Assembly (NCBI RefSeq): GCF_000708675.1
Contig: NZ_JELR01000001.1
Coordinates: 1,674,001-1,738,000, forward strand
Direction of reading: 5' to 3'
DNA from: Microbulbifer sp. HZ11
Lineage (GTDB): Bacteria > Pseudomonadota > Gammaproteobacteria > Pseudomonadales > Cellvibrionaceae
DNA: 64,000 bases
Shown: in pieces, positions 46,726 through 56,285 of the stretch
How positions within the stretch are numbered: position 1 is the first letter of the stretch
How the letters are laid out: each line of letters starts with the position of its first letter
The notes under the pieces: generated by a model
What the model was told of the DNA's origin: nothing
Database searches by the model: none
The model's input: only the letters and a program-made list of their open reading frames with translations
Position numbers and translations under genes: made by a program

Positions 46726-46746
46726 GCCCCTAACCGGGGCTTTTTT
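46726..46746 (+). terminator. Intrinsic terminator, plus strand
   Basis: GCCCC-TAACC-GGGGC followed by TTTTTT. It lies 257 bases after the subtilase 2 stop codon, beyond repeat copy E, and would end plus-strand transcription before the convergent sortase gene. Confidence 0.75.
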
Positions 46747-46789
46747 GTATAACGGCGGCACCACAAGTTTGAGCGATATATATGTGTGG

Positions 46790-47398
46790 CTATAAATATA
46801 CGCTCGACACCTGATCTGGCTCCACATATTCCGCGTGGACCAGATAGCGCAGCGGCCCACCAGCGCGCATCGCGTTAAACGGATAACAGGTCACCAGCAG
46901 CAGGTCCGGCGCGGCAACGATAGGCAAGCGTTCTTTTTCGCTATCAACCACTTTTGCCCCATTGACCCGAAAGCTGTGCCAGCGTCCGGTTTGATCCTGA
47001 AGCTGGATCACATGGCCCGGCTGCAACTTGTCGAGATTTTTGAAGTGGGTATCCCGATGCGCCGCAATCACGGTCGTGCGCGGTGTCGAAAACTGCCCGG
47101 GTTCGCCCGCACCATCCAGTATACCGGGGCCAAACGCCAGCGCCTGTCCACTGGTACCGCGCAATACCACCAGCGGCTTCTCCTCACCCATTTTTAATTG
47201 TGCCACCGGCCAGGTATCCGCCCAGGGCCAGGGTTTTTGCACTTCCCCACTGGCCAACTGACGCTGCCACGCATCGCTGATCAGGTACTGAGCCAGCTCC
47301 GCCTTCGCCAGAATCCAGCCACTGTTCCCCAGCTGCCAGATACCGGCGCCCATCAATAGCACCGGCAACCAGTGTCGCAAAATTCGCAGCACCAACAT
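46790..47398 (-). CDS. Class GN sortase
   Basis: A 202-residue transpeptidase of the sortase type found in Gram-negative marine bacteria. It has one N-terminal membrane helix (about 8-25). The catalytic residues are His in VIAAHRDTHF, Cys in LLLVTCYPF and Arg in GGPLRYLVHA. The ATG at 47398 is preferred: GGAGG lies six bases upstream and it follows the stop of the substrate gene by one base, so translation is coupled. It would attach the neighbouring VIT/VWA protein, or process it, at the cell envelope. Confidence 0.92.
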   Translation of the reverse strand: MLVLRILRHWLPVLLMGAGIWQLGNSGWILAKAELAQYLISDAWQRQLASGEVQKPWPWADTWPVAQLKMGEEKPLVVLRGTSGQALAFGPGILDGAGEPGQFSTPRTTVIAAHRDTHFKNLDKLQPGHVIQLQDQTGRWHSFRVNGAKVVDSEKERLPIVAAPDLLLVTCYPFNAMRAGGPLRYLVHAEYVEPDQVSSVYL

Positions 47399-47399
47399 C

Positions 47400-49811
47400 T
47401 CAAGCCTCCGCATAATCACGCTGAACACTGCGCAGCGGCGCTTCGCGGTATTTCAAAGCAGTAACCGTCAGGCGTCGCGCCAGAAACTGATCGAGGCGAG
47501 TCCGGCAGCAACGCACATCCGGTATGCACCGACGCAGTATGCGGCGAGCAGCGCGCACCACTTGTGCGCGAACACGCAGCGCACCGCCCAGCCCCAGTAG
47601 CAGCAATGCCATCACCAACTGACCGTAAACGCCGGTCGCCGTTGAGGGATAGGTCATACGCTGCAGCACCTGTCCCTGCGCTACGGCGTTAGGCACACCG
47701 TGAGACTTCAAGCGCTCTGAAGCCGGACGCACGGGCGTTTCCTCCACCGCCACAAAGCTGGTGTAAGGGCTGGCCAGTTGATAGGCCAGCGCGAGGCCGA
47801 TAATTTCCTGTCTGATCGGGTCTTCGGCTTTTTCGCCCTCACTGGTTAACGACGTCAGCGGGCCGCGCTGTTGCTGCTCATCACGCAGCGCGCCAATTTT
47901 CGAGCGCGCCCACAGGCTGCCAATTTCACGCCCGCCGCTATCGACCGCCAATTGGCCCAGAGAAATGGTGCGGGAAAATCGCTTGCCTGCCAGGCGGCCG
48001 CTAACCACGACTTCACCACTGGAAGGTTTACCCAGTTGCTGCCCTTCGACGCGCGCCACCAGCCGTACCGGTTCGCCGCGATACAGGTCCGGCAGCTGCT
48101 TTGGATAGGTTTCTACCTTGATGCCCTGCGGCCATTCCACCTGGAGATCGGTGACCAATGGATTTTCCAGCTTTTCAAACAGCTGGCCCATTTTGGTCTG
48201 CACTTCACCGAGATCGCCAATCTGCACAAAACTGCCGCGGCCAAACTCCGCAGCCTTGGTCATAAAGAAACTGTTGGGCGCGGAACCTATGCCTACGGTA
48301 AACAGGCGCACCTGACCAAGTCGCTGGCGCACAATTTCAAACAGCGCGCGCTCATTGCCTACAGCGCCATCGGTAATAAAAATGACCTGCCGCACCAGCT
48401 CGCCGGTCTGTTCGTCCAGCTGCTGGGAAAGTGCTTCCTTCAATGCCGGGGCCATTTCCGTACCGCCGGTAGCCTCCAGGGATTCCACCCAGTCCCGCGC
48501 TCGCTGAATATTGTCCGGCGTTGCGCTGACCGGGCGCGGATAAAAAGAGCGGTGGTGACTGTTGAATTCAATCACATTAAAGCGATCCGCAGCGTCAAGC
48601 CGAGACAGTGCCAACAACAGGCTCTCCTTTGCCTGCCGAATGGAAACGCCGCTCATGGAACCTGAGGTGTCCACCACATAAACCACCTCACGCGGCAGTT
48701 TTTGTGTGGCCGCAGACTGGCGTGGAGGCAGCAGCAACAACTGGAGATATTGCGCGGAAGCACCTGCAGACTGCTCCGCAAACACTGCCGCAGATGGCAT
48801 GGCGGATGTTTGTGGCCGCCAGTGCAGGGCAAAGTCCCGATCCATCGGAACGGAACCCTCTTTCAATTCAATTTGATACTGGTGGTCGCTCTGGCGACGA
48901 AAATTGACTTCATGGTAGGGACTGAAAATATCCGCCAGAGGCAGTCCCATACCGAGATCAATGGCAATGGACATTTGGTGGCTGCCGCGCGCTTGCAGCT
49001 CGGGCATGGTCACCATGGTGGGGGAAATCAGATCCGCATCAGGGACCTGATCGGTGGGCAGCGACCAGCCGTGCGCATTTAATGCCAAATCCTGTTGTGA
49101 GGCCAAAGGCGTGCCGGGCATATAGCGCGGGGTCAGTGTACTGGGCAGGCGCAGGCTGAACTGGCCGCCGTCAAAACGCAGGTTCTGTAAATAGCGGATT
49201 TCCACCGCCACCTTCTCACCCGGTGCAATATTCGCCACTCGGCTGGTAAACAGATTGGGGCGCTGCTGCTCCAGAAGGGCGGCGCGTTTGCCCTCCGCCT
49301 TCGCCTGCTTGTAGACCTTTTTCGCGGCTTCCCGTTCGCGCACCTTACCCACAATACGGCGCTCGCCGACGACGATTTCCATTCCGTTGACCGCGGCATT
49401 TTCCGGCAGCGGCAACACGTACACCGCTTCCTGCCAGTCGTTGCTGGTATTGGAAAAGGACTGCTGGATATGCACCTCGGCCACCAGCCCGCGCACGCGA
49501 ATATCCACTTCGGTACCCAGGTGAATCGCCGGCACATACTGACCGGGCACATCGCCAGAAAACAGAAGGTCGCCGCTGCCGGCATCGTCCAGCGTTACCG
49601 GTTCGTATTCTGTATTCACACCCTCTGTTGCCTTGGTTCCCTCTGTTGCCTTGGCTCCCACCGCCGCGAGCAACACCGCAAGTGCGGTAACCACCAGCAA
49701 CATCCAGCTGCCGGTGCGATTTTTGCGGTAGCGGCGCCGGTAGTATTCATCGGTGGGGAGAATCAGCAGATCGCGCTCGATGCGCGGCGGGTGGAAAAAC
49801 GGTCGCTTCAC
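47400..49811 (-). CDS. Sortase target protein with VIT and VWA domains
   Basis: About 803 residues, matching the marine proteobacterial sortase-target family. It has an N-terminal membrane helix (about 36-53), a VIT domain (about 90-210; AEVHIQQSFSNTSNDWQEAVYVLPLPENA) and a VWA domain (about 365-540) with MIDAS motif DTSGSMSG. Near the C-terminus YPSTATG and a hydrophobic helix form the apparent sorting signal. Unusually, about 60 Arg-rich residues follow the helix, up to the sortase gene. GTG at 49811 is chosen because GGAGG precedes it; an ATG at 49841 lacks a ribosome-binding site. A short ATEGTKATEG duplication follows the first helix. Confidence 0.88.
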   Translation of the reverse strand: MKRPFFHPPRIERDLLILPTDEYYRRRYRKNRTGSWMLLVVTALAVLLAAVGAKATEGTKATEGVNTEYEPVTLDDAGSGDLLFSGDVPGQYVPAIHLGTEVDIRVRGLVAEVHIQQSFSNTSNDWQEAVYVLPLPENAAVNGMEIVVGERRIVGKVREREAAKKVYKQAKAEGKRAALLEQQRPNLFTSRVANIAPGEKVAVEIRYLQNLRFDGGQFSLRLPSTLTPRYMPGTPLASQQDLALNAHGWSLPTDQVPDADLISPTMVTMPELQARGSHQMSIAIDLGMGLPLADIFSPYHEVNFRRQSDHQYQIELKEGSVPMDRDFALHWRPQTSAMPSAAVFAEQSAGASAQYLQLLLLPPRQSAATQKLPREVVYVVDTSGSMSGVSIRQAKESLLLALSRLDAADRFNVIEFNSHHRSFYPRPVSATPDNIQRARDWVESLEATGGTEMAPALKEALSQQLDEQTGELVRQVIFITDGAVGNERALFEIVRQRLGQVRLFTVGIGSAPNSFFMTKAAEFGRGSFVQIGDLGEVQTKMGQLFEKLENPLVTDLQVEWPQGIKVETYPKQLPDLYRGEPVRLVARVEGQQLGKPSSGEVVVSGRLAGKRFSRTISLGQLAVDSGGREIGSLWARSKIGALRDEQQQRGPLTSLTSEGEKAEDPIRQEIIGLALAYQLASPYTSFVAVEETPVRPASERLKSHGVPNAVAQGQVLQRMTYPSTATGVYGQLVMALLLLGLGGALRVRAQVVRAARRILRRCIPDVRCCRTRLDQFLARRLTVTALKYREAPLRSVQRDYAEA

Positions 49812-49941
49812 GGGAGCCTCCAGATTGGTTGATGGAGGCATTAAACACAGGTAATCGGGCAGAGCCCGGGGTGAAATCGGGCCGACTGCGGGTCAAATAT
49901 GGCGAATTGTGGCGGGGTGTATTTTAGTGCCGCATAAAAAT

Positions 49942-49970
49942 AAAAAACCGGCGCGAAGGCCGGTTTCAAA
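49942..49970 (-). terminator. Intrinsic terminator after purC
   Basis: AAACCGGC / GCCGGTTT (49945-49952 and 49959-49966) with a 6-base loop. On the minus strand it is followed by a long T-rich run, 25 bases after the purC stop. Confidence 0.88.
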
Positions 49971-49990
49971 ATGCCGAGTAGTCACGGGCT

Positions 49991-51094
49991 TCAGTCGATC
50001 AAACCGTACTGGTCGCGCAGTACCTGAACGATCTCTGCCTTCGGGTTGTCGGAAATCACCAGTTTCGCGCCAATGATTTTCTCGGCGATACCCACGTAGG
50101 TATTGGAGACCTCCATCAGCATGGATTCCGGCAGCTCGTTATCCCGGGCGAGTGCGCTGCGCTCGTCCATGCGATCTTTGTTCAACAGGATATCCGGATC
50201 CGGGAAGTGGTTCAGCAGGGCCTGGCGGAAGCCCTCTTTGGAGTTTTCCACAACCTTGCCATTGCGGTACTCGGCGCCGTCCCAGATACGGGAGGAATCC
50301 GGCGTGCCCACCTCGTCCATATAGATCAGCTTCTCATTGCCTTCGGCATCGGTCACGTAACCAAACTCGAACTTGGTGTCGACGAAAACCTGATCCAGCT
50401 TTTCCAACGCGGAGGAGATCACATCGAAACCTTCTTTCAGCAGTGTCTCGTAACGGTCGATGTCACCGGCGCAGTTGAAATTGAATGCGGCAAAGTTTTC
50501 TTCGATGTTGTTGCGGGTGATGTTCACATCGTCCGCTTCCGGCACACCGGGGATGCCCTTGAGAATGCCTTTGGTGGACGGAGTGATCAGCAGCTCGGGG
50601 AGCTTCTGGTCTTTCTGCAGTCCATCGGGCAGCTGTATGCCACAGAACTCCCGCTCACCCGTGCTGTAGGCGCGCCACATGGAGCCGGTGATGTACTGGC
50701 GGGCGATGGCTTCGATCATCACCGGGCGGGCTTTCTGCACGATCCACACCGCCGGGTGCGGGATATCCAGAATATGGCTGTCCGCCAGGCCCTGCTCCTT
50801 GAACAGCTTGAACCAGTGGTTGGCCACCGCATTCAGTGCCGCACCCTTGCCGGGCACACCGCGCAGGCCATTTTCGCCCTTCCAGATGCAGTCGAACGCG
50901 GACATGCGATCGGAGATCACCATCACCGCCAGGGGCGCATCCGCCGCTACCGGGTAGCCTTTTTCTTTGATTAGGCGCGCGCTGTCGGCTTCGGTCAGCC
51001 AGTAGACCGAGCGGACCTTGCCGCTGTGCACGGGCTTGTCGGTGCGGATGGGGAGGTCGTTATTCACCGCCAGGACTTTGTCAGCAAGGCTCAT
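49991..51094 (-). CDS. purC: SAICAR synthase, long form
   Basis: Phosphoribosylaminoimidazole-succinocarboxamide synthase of purine synthesis, joining aspartate to CAIR with ATP. At 367 residues it is the long form rather than the roughly 237-residue E. coli type. Typical segments are [11 protein letters not shown] (glycine-rich ATP loop), [35 protein letters not shown] and [15 protein letters not shown]. It is monocistronic, with its own terminator. Confidence 0.95.
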   Translation of the reverse strand: MSLADKVLAVNNDLPIRTDKPVHSGKVRSVYWLTEADSARLIKEKGYPVAADAPLAVMVISDRMSAFDCIWKGENGLRGVPGKGAALNAVANHWFKLFKEQGLADSHILDIPHPAVWIVQKARPVMIEAIARQYITGSMWRAYSTGEREFCGIQLPDGLQKDQKLPELLITPSTKGILKGIPGVPEADDVNITRNNIEENFAAFNFNCAGDIDRYETLLKEGFDVISSALEKLDQVFVDTKFEFGYVTDAEGNEKLIYMDEVGTPDSSRIWDGAEYRNGKVVENSKEGFRQALLNHFPDPDILLNKDRMDERSALARDNELPESMLMEVSNTYVGIAEKIIGAKLVISDNPKAEIVQVLRDQYGLID

Positions 51095-51223
51095 GGGCTT
51101 TCCTATGCCGTAATACGGGTACAGACAGATAGTAGATAACAGCCCCGCGAAAGCGGGGCCGGAATGTCAGGCGCGGGATTCTAGCAAACCGCGGATTCTT
51201 GAAACAGTAATGAGCGCGCCGGT

Positions 51224-52324
51224 TTAGCGCTCTTCGCCACCGGTGGTGGCGGCTTCCCGCGCCCATTCCGCCTGGTGCTCACTGGTGGGCCAGGCGTTGA
51301 GAATGGCTTTGGCCAGGGTTGCCAGAGGGATGGCGAAGAAAACGCCCCAGAAGCCCCAGATACCACCAAATACCAGTACCGCGAGGATAATCGCCACCGG
51401 GTGCAGGTTGACCGCCTCGGAGAACAGGATAGGCACCAGCACGTTACCGTCCAGCAGCTGGATGATGCCGTAGGCGAACATCAACCAGAAAAACTCACTG
51501 CTCCAGCCCCACTGGAACAGGCCGATGGCCGCTACCGGGATGGTGACCACCGCCGCGCCGATATAGGGAATCAACACCGACAGTCCCACCGCCACCGCCA
51601 GCAGCAGGGCGTAATTCACGCCGAGCAGCAGGAAGGCCACATAACTCACCACCGCAACAATGGCGATCTCTATCACCTTGCCGCGCACGTAGTTGGCTAC
51701 CTGGTCGTTCATCTCGTACCAGATCTGACGCAGCATCGGGCGCTGGTGTGGCAGAAAAGAGGCGCACCAGCGCAGCAGCTTGTTGGAGTCCTTAAGAAAG
51801 AAAAATACCAGAATCGGCACCACCACCAGGTAGATCAGCACCGCCGCCAGTACCGGGATATTCGCAAGGGAAAAGGTCAGCACTGTCTGGCCAAAATTGC
51901 CCAGCTCGCTCCCGATCGTGCTGAAGATCTCGTCAATCTGCTCGGCGGTAACCAGGCGCGGGTACTGTTCCGGCAGCAGGATCAGCAGGTCCTGACCACT
52001 GGCAATCATATTCGGAAGCTCGGCGAACAGGCGCGCGGTCTGGCGCCAGATAATCGGCATCACCACAAACAACAGGCCGACGATGGTGCCCACCAGCACC
52101 AGGCAGGCAATGGTCACCGACAGCCAGTGCGGAACCTTCCACGACTCCAGCCGCTGCACCATGCCCTGCATCAGGAAGGCGATCACCAGTGCCGCAAGCA
52201 CCGGTGCCAGCACACCACCCAGTGTGGCAAGGACAATCATGGCCGCCAGCAACAGCAGTACCAGCAGTACCACCTCTTCCTGACCGAAATAGCGATTTAC
52301 CCACCCCTTTACAATCGCATACAT
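51224..52324 (-). CDS. AI-2E/PerM family membrane protein
   Basis: A 366-residue inner-membrane protein with about eight hydrophobic helices. The family pattern includes VLATLGGVLAPVLAALVIAFLMQG at the N-terminus, VVPILVFFFLKDSN in the middle and LSVLIPYIGAAVVTIPVAAIGL late. Members are described as permeases, autoinducer-2 exporters or ion antiporters; the role here is undetermined. The ATG at 52324 places the first helix correctly, although an upstream in-frame start exists. Confidence 0.9.
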   Translation of the reverse strand: MYAIVKGWVNRYFGQEEVVLLVLLLLAAMIVLATLGGVLAPVLAALVIAFLMQGMVQRLESWKVPHWLSVTIACLVLVGTIVGLLFVVMPIIWRQTARLFAELPNMIASGQDLLILLPEQYPRLVTAEQIDEIFSTIGSELGNFGQTVLTFSLANIPVLAAVLIYLVVVPILVFFFLKDSNKLLRWCASFLPHQRPMLRQIWYEMNDQVANYVRGKVIEIAIVAVVSYVAFLLLGVNYALLLAVAVGLSVLIPYIGAAVVTIPVAAIGLFQWGWSSEFFWLMFAYGIIQLLDGNVLVPILFSEAVNLHPVAIILAVLVFGGIWGFWGVFFAIPLATLAKAILNAWPTSEHQAEWAREAATTGGEER

Positions 52325-52425
52325 AAAAGCTGTTCTCTCGAGACTCCGATTGAAGTGTGTTCGGTTATTTGATGACACAGCGTGGGGCGCCAACGCCCCA
52401 GCCGCATGACCGGCGATTCAGCGCA

Positions 52426-52698
52426 TTAAATCTGCTGCAACCAGAAGTGGAAAGCCTCGCCGTCCGTTTCGACACGCGCCAAAGGTACACCACTCAGGTC
52501 GCAAAAGCTGCGAATATCCCGCTGGGATGCAGGATCTGTGGCGATCAGGTGCAGCAGTTCCCCCGGCGCCAATTGCTTGAGTGCTCGCCGCATGGCGAGC
52601 AGCGGCTGCGGGCAAGGAAGCCCACTGGCATCTACCCTTAAGGCATCCTCCCAATGGACATCCTGGCGTTGTGCGGCCTGTTGTGTGGTCGTGGTCAT
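52426..52698 (-). CDS. TusA-family sulfur carrier/sulfurtransferase-like protein
   Basis: A 90-residue protein with the TusA/SirA fold. The hallmark is CPxP in DASGLPCPQPLLAMRRALKQL, whose cysteine would carry the persulfide. The neighbouring AI-2E-family gene and divergent M48 protease gene form a frequent gammaproteobacterial grouping. It is cytosolic. Whether it serves tRNA thiolation or another sulfur relay cannot be read. Confidence 0.88.
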   Translation of the reverse strand: MTTTTQQAAQRQDVHWEDALRVDASGLPCPQPLLAMRRALKQLAPGELLHLIATDPASQRDIRSFCDLSGVPLARVETDGEAFHFWLQQI

Positions 52699-52862
52699 AA
52701 AAATGCGGTAAAGAACCGTTAATGCCGCGAATTATACCGGCCACGTCTGGTCAATGGGTCATGAGGCAGAAGCTTTTGCCCCAGAATTGATCAAAACCTC
52801 GACAGTCTCACAGGGTTACGTATAGTGTTAGCCGTAGGAAACCCGGCAGGCGCAGTTAGATT

Positions 52863-54380
52863 ATGACCGAGAACCTCACAGCATTCCGACACCGAATCCG
52901 CTTCGGCTGCGCGCGCCTGCGCCGGCGCGCGCGCGGCTTCGCCACCAGCCTGGCTACCGGCCTGTTATTGACCGCCGCGCCTATCGCGGCCACGGCGCAA
53001 GACGACCACCATATCCAGCTGCCCATGCTGGGCGACTCCAGCAGTGGCCTGGTATCCCGTGCACGCGAGAAGGAGCTGGGCAGCATGTGGCTGCGGATGT
53101 TCCGCAGCCAGGTGCGCACCTCCAGCGACGCCCTGCTCCAGCAGTATGTGGAAAACTCGCTCAAATCACTGGCGGAGTACAGCCCGCTGGAAGACAAATC
53201 CCTGGATGTGGTGGTGGTCAACAACGACACCATGAACGCCTTCGCCGTACCCGGCGGTGTGGTCGGTGTACACACCGGCCTGTTTCTGTTTGCCGAGAAC
53301 GAAGATCAGTTCGCCTCGGTGCTTGCCCACGAACTGGCGCACTTGAGCCAGCGCCACTACGCGCGCTCTCTTGAGGCCCAACGCAACAGCACCCTGCCCA
53401 CCCTCGCCGGTATGCTCGGCGCCCTGGTACTCGCGGCCACCGCCGGCGGTGATGCGGGACTCGCCGCAATGACAGCCACCCAGGCGGCTGCCCTCGACAA
53501 TCAACTGCGTTTTTCCCGCCAGAACGAACAGGAAGCCGACCGGGTGGGCATCGAAACCCTGGCCAAGGCCGGGATGGACCCACAGGCCGCCGGTGAAATG
53601 TTCGAGCAGATGCTCAAGGCCACCCGCTACTACCGCCGCCCGCCGGAATTCCTGCTGACGCACCCGGTGACGGAAAAGCGGATTGCCGACGCCAAGCTGC
53701 GCGCCAACCGCATGGAAAAAGTGCCCCTGCGGGACAGCCGCGAATACCATCTGATGCGCGCCCGCATCCGTGTCGCCGCCGAGGCCACCCCGCAGCAGGC
53801 GGTCAAACGCTTCCAGGCGGAATTGCGCGGCATCAACGACAACGAAGACGCCGCCCGCTACGGCCTGGCCCTGGCCCAGACCGCCGCCGGCAAACCCGAC
53901 TCCGCCATCGACACCCTGCAGCCACTGCTGGACAAAGAGCCCGATAAGGATGCTTTTATTCTGGCCCGCGCGGATATCGACCTGGCACGCCAGGATTACA
54001 CCAGCGCCACCAGTCGGCTGCAAAAAGCGGTAAATGAAAGCCCGAAAAACCATGCGCTGATCATGGGCCTGGCTAACGCTCACTTTAAAGCGGGCAACTA
54101 CCTGGCAGCGGAACGGATACTGAAAAAGCACAGCCGTGTGCGCCGCAAGGATCCAGCGGTGTGGTATTTACTGGCGGAGACCCACGGTCTCGCTGGGGAT
54201 ATCGTGGGTGTGCACGAGGCGCGCGCGGAGTATTACATACTCAATGGCGTGTTCGACAAGGCACTGCAGCACCTGCGCCACGGGGTGCGCCTGGCGAAAA
54301 ACGATTACCAGACCCACGCGATTCTGGAACAGCGCATGAAAGATGTGATCAAGATGCAGGAGAAAGCTAAGGAGCTTTAA
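52863..54380 (+). CDS. BepA-like periplasmic M48 metalloprotease with TPR repeats
   Basis: 505 residues. An Arg-rich N-terminus and hydrophobic signal (ending AATAQ, about residue 46) precede an M48 peptidase domain. The zinc ligands are His156 and His160 in HELAHLSQRH, with the third ligand in NEQEADRVG. The second half (about 290-500) is TPR-like helical repeats. BepA/YfgC proteins assist assembly or degradation of outer-membrane proteins such as LptD. The neighbouring TusA-like and AI-2E genes support this assignment. Confidence 0.92.
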   Translation: MTENLTAFRHRIRFGCARLRRRARGFATSLATGLLLTAAPIAATAQDDHHIQLPMLGDSSSGLVSRAREKELGSMWLRMFRSQVRTSSDALLQQYVENSLKSLAEYSPLEDKSLDVVVVNNDTMNAFAVPGGVVGVHTGLFLFAENEDQFASVLAHELAHLSQRHYARSLEAQRNSTLPTLAGMLGALVLAATAGGDAGLAAMTATQAAALDNQLRFSRQNEQEADRVGIETLAKAGMDPQAAGEMFEQMLKATRYYRRPPEFLLTHPVTEKRIADAKLRANRMEKVPLRDSREYHLMRARIRVAAEATPQQAVKRFQAELRGINDNEDAARYGLALAQTAAGKPDSAIDTLQPLLDKEPDKDAFILARADIDLARQDYTSATSRLQKAVNESPKNHALIMGLANAHFKAGNYLAAERILKKHSRVRRKDPAVWYLLAETHGLAGDIVGVHEARAEYYILNGVFDKALQHLRHGVRLAKNDYQTHAILEQRMKDVIKMQEKAKEL

Positions 54381-54407
54381 GTTCGAAGCTCAATAGTTTT
54401 GACTGAA

Positions 54408-54519
54408 GGCAGAGTGGCGGGGATCTGTTTTTGAAAGCGTCGGCGACAGGGACGTCGCCGACGCAGCGTACATGGATGTATTCACAGCGGTTTCAAAAAC
54501 AGATACCCGGTGCTTTGCC
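54408..54519 (+). repeat. Nested inverted repeat, copy F (subfamily 1)
   Basis: The outer arms 54408-54436 and 54491-54519 pair over about 29 bases with a few mismatches (ATCTGTTTTTGAAA is perfect). The inner 11-bp hairpin GCGTCGGCGAC / GTCGCCGACGC (54438-54464) is followed by GCGTACATGGATGTATTCAC. The right end continues GCCGCCACCGG. It lies between the convergent protease and nadA genes. Confidence 0.87.
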
Positions 54520-54554
54520 GCCACCGGACCAGCTTTAAAACCACCAGGCAAGCC

Positions 54555-55634
54555 TCAATCCAGGGGCTTGCGGAAATCCAGCATCCGCTGCAGCGGAATC
54601 ATCGCCCGCTTGCCCAGCTCCGGATCCACAAAGATTTCGTTATCGCCGCGCTCCAGTACACCACACAGATTCTCAAGCGAGTTCATCGCCATCCACGGGC
54701 AATTTGCACAGCTGCGGCAGGTGGCACCGGAGCCCGCGGTCGGCGCGATGATCAGCTCCTTGTCCGGACACTGCTGCTGCATTTTGTAGAAAATGCCCTG
54801 GTCGGTGGCGACGATAAACTGTTTGTTGGGACGGGTTTTCGCGGCGTTGATGATCTGCGAGGTGGAACCCACTACATCCGCCAATTCAACCACAGCCGCC
54901 GGGGATTCCGGGTGTACCAGCACCAGCGCTTCCGGGTACATGGCTTTCAGATCTGCAACGCCCTTCGCCTTGAATTCCTCATGCACGATACAGGCAGCAT
55001 CCCACAACAACACGTCGGCACCGGTCTGCTTTTGCACGTAACTGCCGAGATGTTTGTCCGGTGCCCACAGAATTTTTTCGCCCTGACTATCCAGGTGATC
55101 GACCACGTCCAGCGCGATACTCGAGGTCACTACCCAGTCGGCACGGGCTTTTACCGCCGCCGAGGTATTCGCGTACACCACCACGGTGCGATCAGGGTGC
55201 TGGTCGCAAAACGCGGAAAATTCATCGATCGGGCAGCCGAGATCCAGCGAGCAGGTCGCCTCCAGAGTCGGCATCAGTACACGCTTGTTCGGAGTCAGGA
55301 TCTTAGCGGTCTCTCCCATAAACTTTACCCCGGCAACGATCAGGGTATCCGCCTGGTGCTGGGCGCCAAAACGGGCCATTTCCAGAGAGTCCGAAACGCA
55401 GCCCCCCGTCTCTTCCGCCAGAGCCTGAATCAGCGGGTCGGTATAGTAATGTGCAACCAGTACCGCATTCTGCTCCTTCAGCAGGCGCTTGATTCGCTCG
55501 CGCCAAAGGTCCAGCTCTTCCGCACTGTATTCATGTGCAGCCGGGTGCGTCAGGTGATCCTGCACAAAATCACGGGCATCAATCGCGTTGGGGGCCGGGG
55601 CGTTGGAAGCAATTTTCTCGCTGCTGTCTGTCAT
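54555..55634 (-). CDS. nadA: Quinolinate synthase
   Basis: A 359-residue 4Fe-4S enzyme that condenses iminoaspartate with dihydroxyacetone phosphate for NAD synthesis. The start of the catalytic part is [22 protein letters not shown]. The three cluster cysteines are expected in [11 protein letters not shown] (Cys128 region), [11 protein letters not shown] and [20 protein letters not shown] single gene; nadB and nadC are not in the window. Confidence 0.96.
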   Translation of the reverse strand: MTDSSEKIASNAPAPNAIDARDFVQDHLTHPAAHEYSAEELDLWRERIKRLLKEQNAVLVAHYYTDPLIQALAEETGGCVSDSLEMARFGAQHQADTLIVAGVKFMGETAKILTPNKRVLMPTLEATCSLDLGCPIDEFSAFCDQHPDRTVVVYANTSAAVKARADWVVTSSIALDVVDHLDSQGEKILWAPDKHLGSYVQKQTGADVLLWDAACIVHEEFKAKGVADLKAMYPEALVLVHPESPAAVVELADVVGSTSQIINAAKTRPNKQFIVATDQGIFYKMQQQCPDKELIIAPTAGSGATCRSCANCPWMAMNSLENLCGVLERGDNEIFVDPELGKRAMIPLQRMLDFRKPLD

Positions 55635-55856
55635 AGTTTTTTACGTGGGTTAGTACGTGGAGTATCTGCGTAAGTTTTCAGGGTGCTCACGGGAAGGCCG
55701 GCATTATACCGGTCCAGAATCAATTCGCCGATCTTCGCGCCACAACCACCACTCCTGCTTTCGTTTCACAAGCATTTTAGGGTGGCGCAGAAGCGGGTAC
55801 GACGGCGTGATACAGCGCGCGGACGTAAAGAGATCAGCTGAGGGGACTTAAGGAAA

Positions 55857-55932
55857 TGGTGGGTCGTGCTGGACTCGAACCAGCGACCAATTGGTTAAAA
55901 GCCAACTGCTCTACCAACTGAGCTAACGACCC
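55857..55932 (-). tRNA. tRNA-Lys (UUU)
   Basis: The minus strand reads GGGTCGTTAGCTCAGTTGG.. with D-loop, anticodon arm TTGGCTTTTAACCAA (anticodon TTT), T-arm GCTGGTTCGAGTCCAGC and an encoded CCA end. Closely similar to E. coli tRNA-Lys. 76 bases. Confidence 0.96.
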
Positions 55933-56058
55933 TTAAGACTGCCCATCACTCATGGAGTAAGGCAAAACTGCTTGTATATAAATAACCCGTACTTGCTACG
56001 AGCCTTATAATAAGCACCGGCTCGACAGCGAATCGGAGTACCGGCACAGGAGGGAAGA

Positions 56059-56134
56059 TGGTGGGTCGTGCTGGATTCGAACCAGCGACCAATTGGTTAA
56101 AAGCCAACTGCTCTACCAACTGAGCTAACGACCC
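56059..56134 (-). tRNA. tRNA-Lys (UUU), second copy
   Basis: Identical to the other tRNA-Lys gene except for one base in the T-loop (TTCGAATC instead of TTCGAGTC), with encoded CCA and anticodon TTT. The two genes are 126 bases apart on the same strand and are probably co-transcribed. Confidence 0.96.
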
Positions 56135-56285
56135 TTGACCCCTCTACCTGAGGAGCTGCGTATCTTACGGATCTAATTCGAAAACACAAGTCCCGGTTAC
56201 AAAAAAATTTCTAGCAAATATAAGGGCTTAGATCCCCCGTTGGCGCCAACTGAGGCACCCGCGCCTTCCGCGAAAATCCACCAGT

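Noticed and set aside
49600..49660. Short tandem repeat encoding KATEGTKATEG as a mobile or CRISPR-like element
   Set aside because: Only two short units within a linker of the sortase substrate; it is a small in-frame duplication.
55857..56134. The two tRNA-Lys genes as an integration site with a mobile element between them
   Set aside because: The 126 bases between them contain no gene, integrase or attachment-like structure; a simple tandem tRNA duplication explains it.
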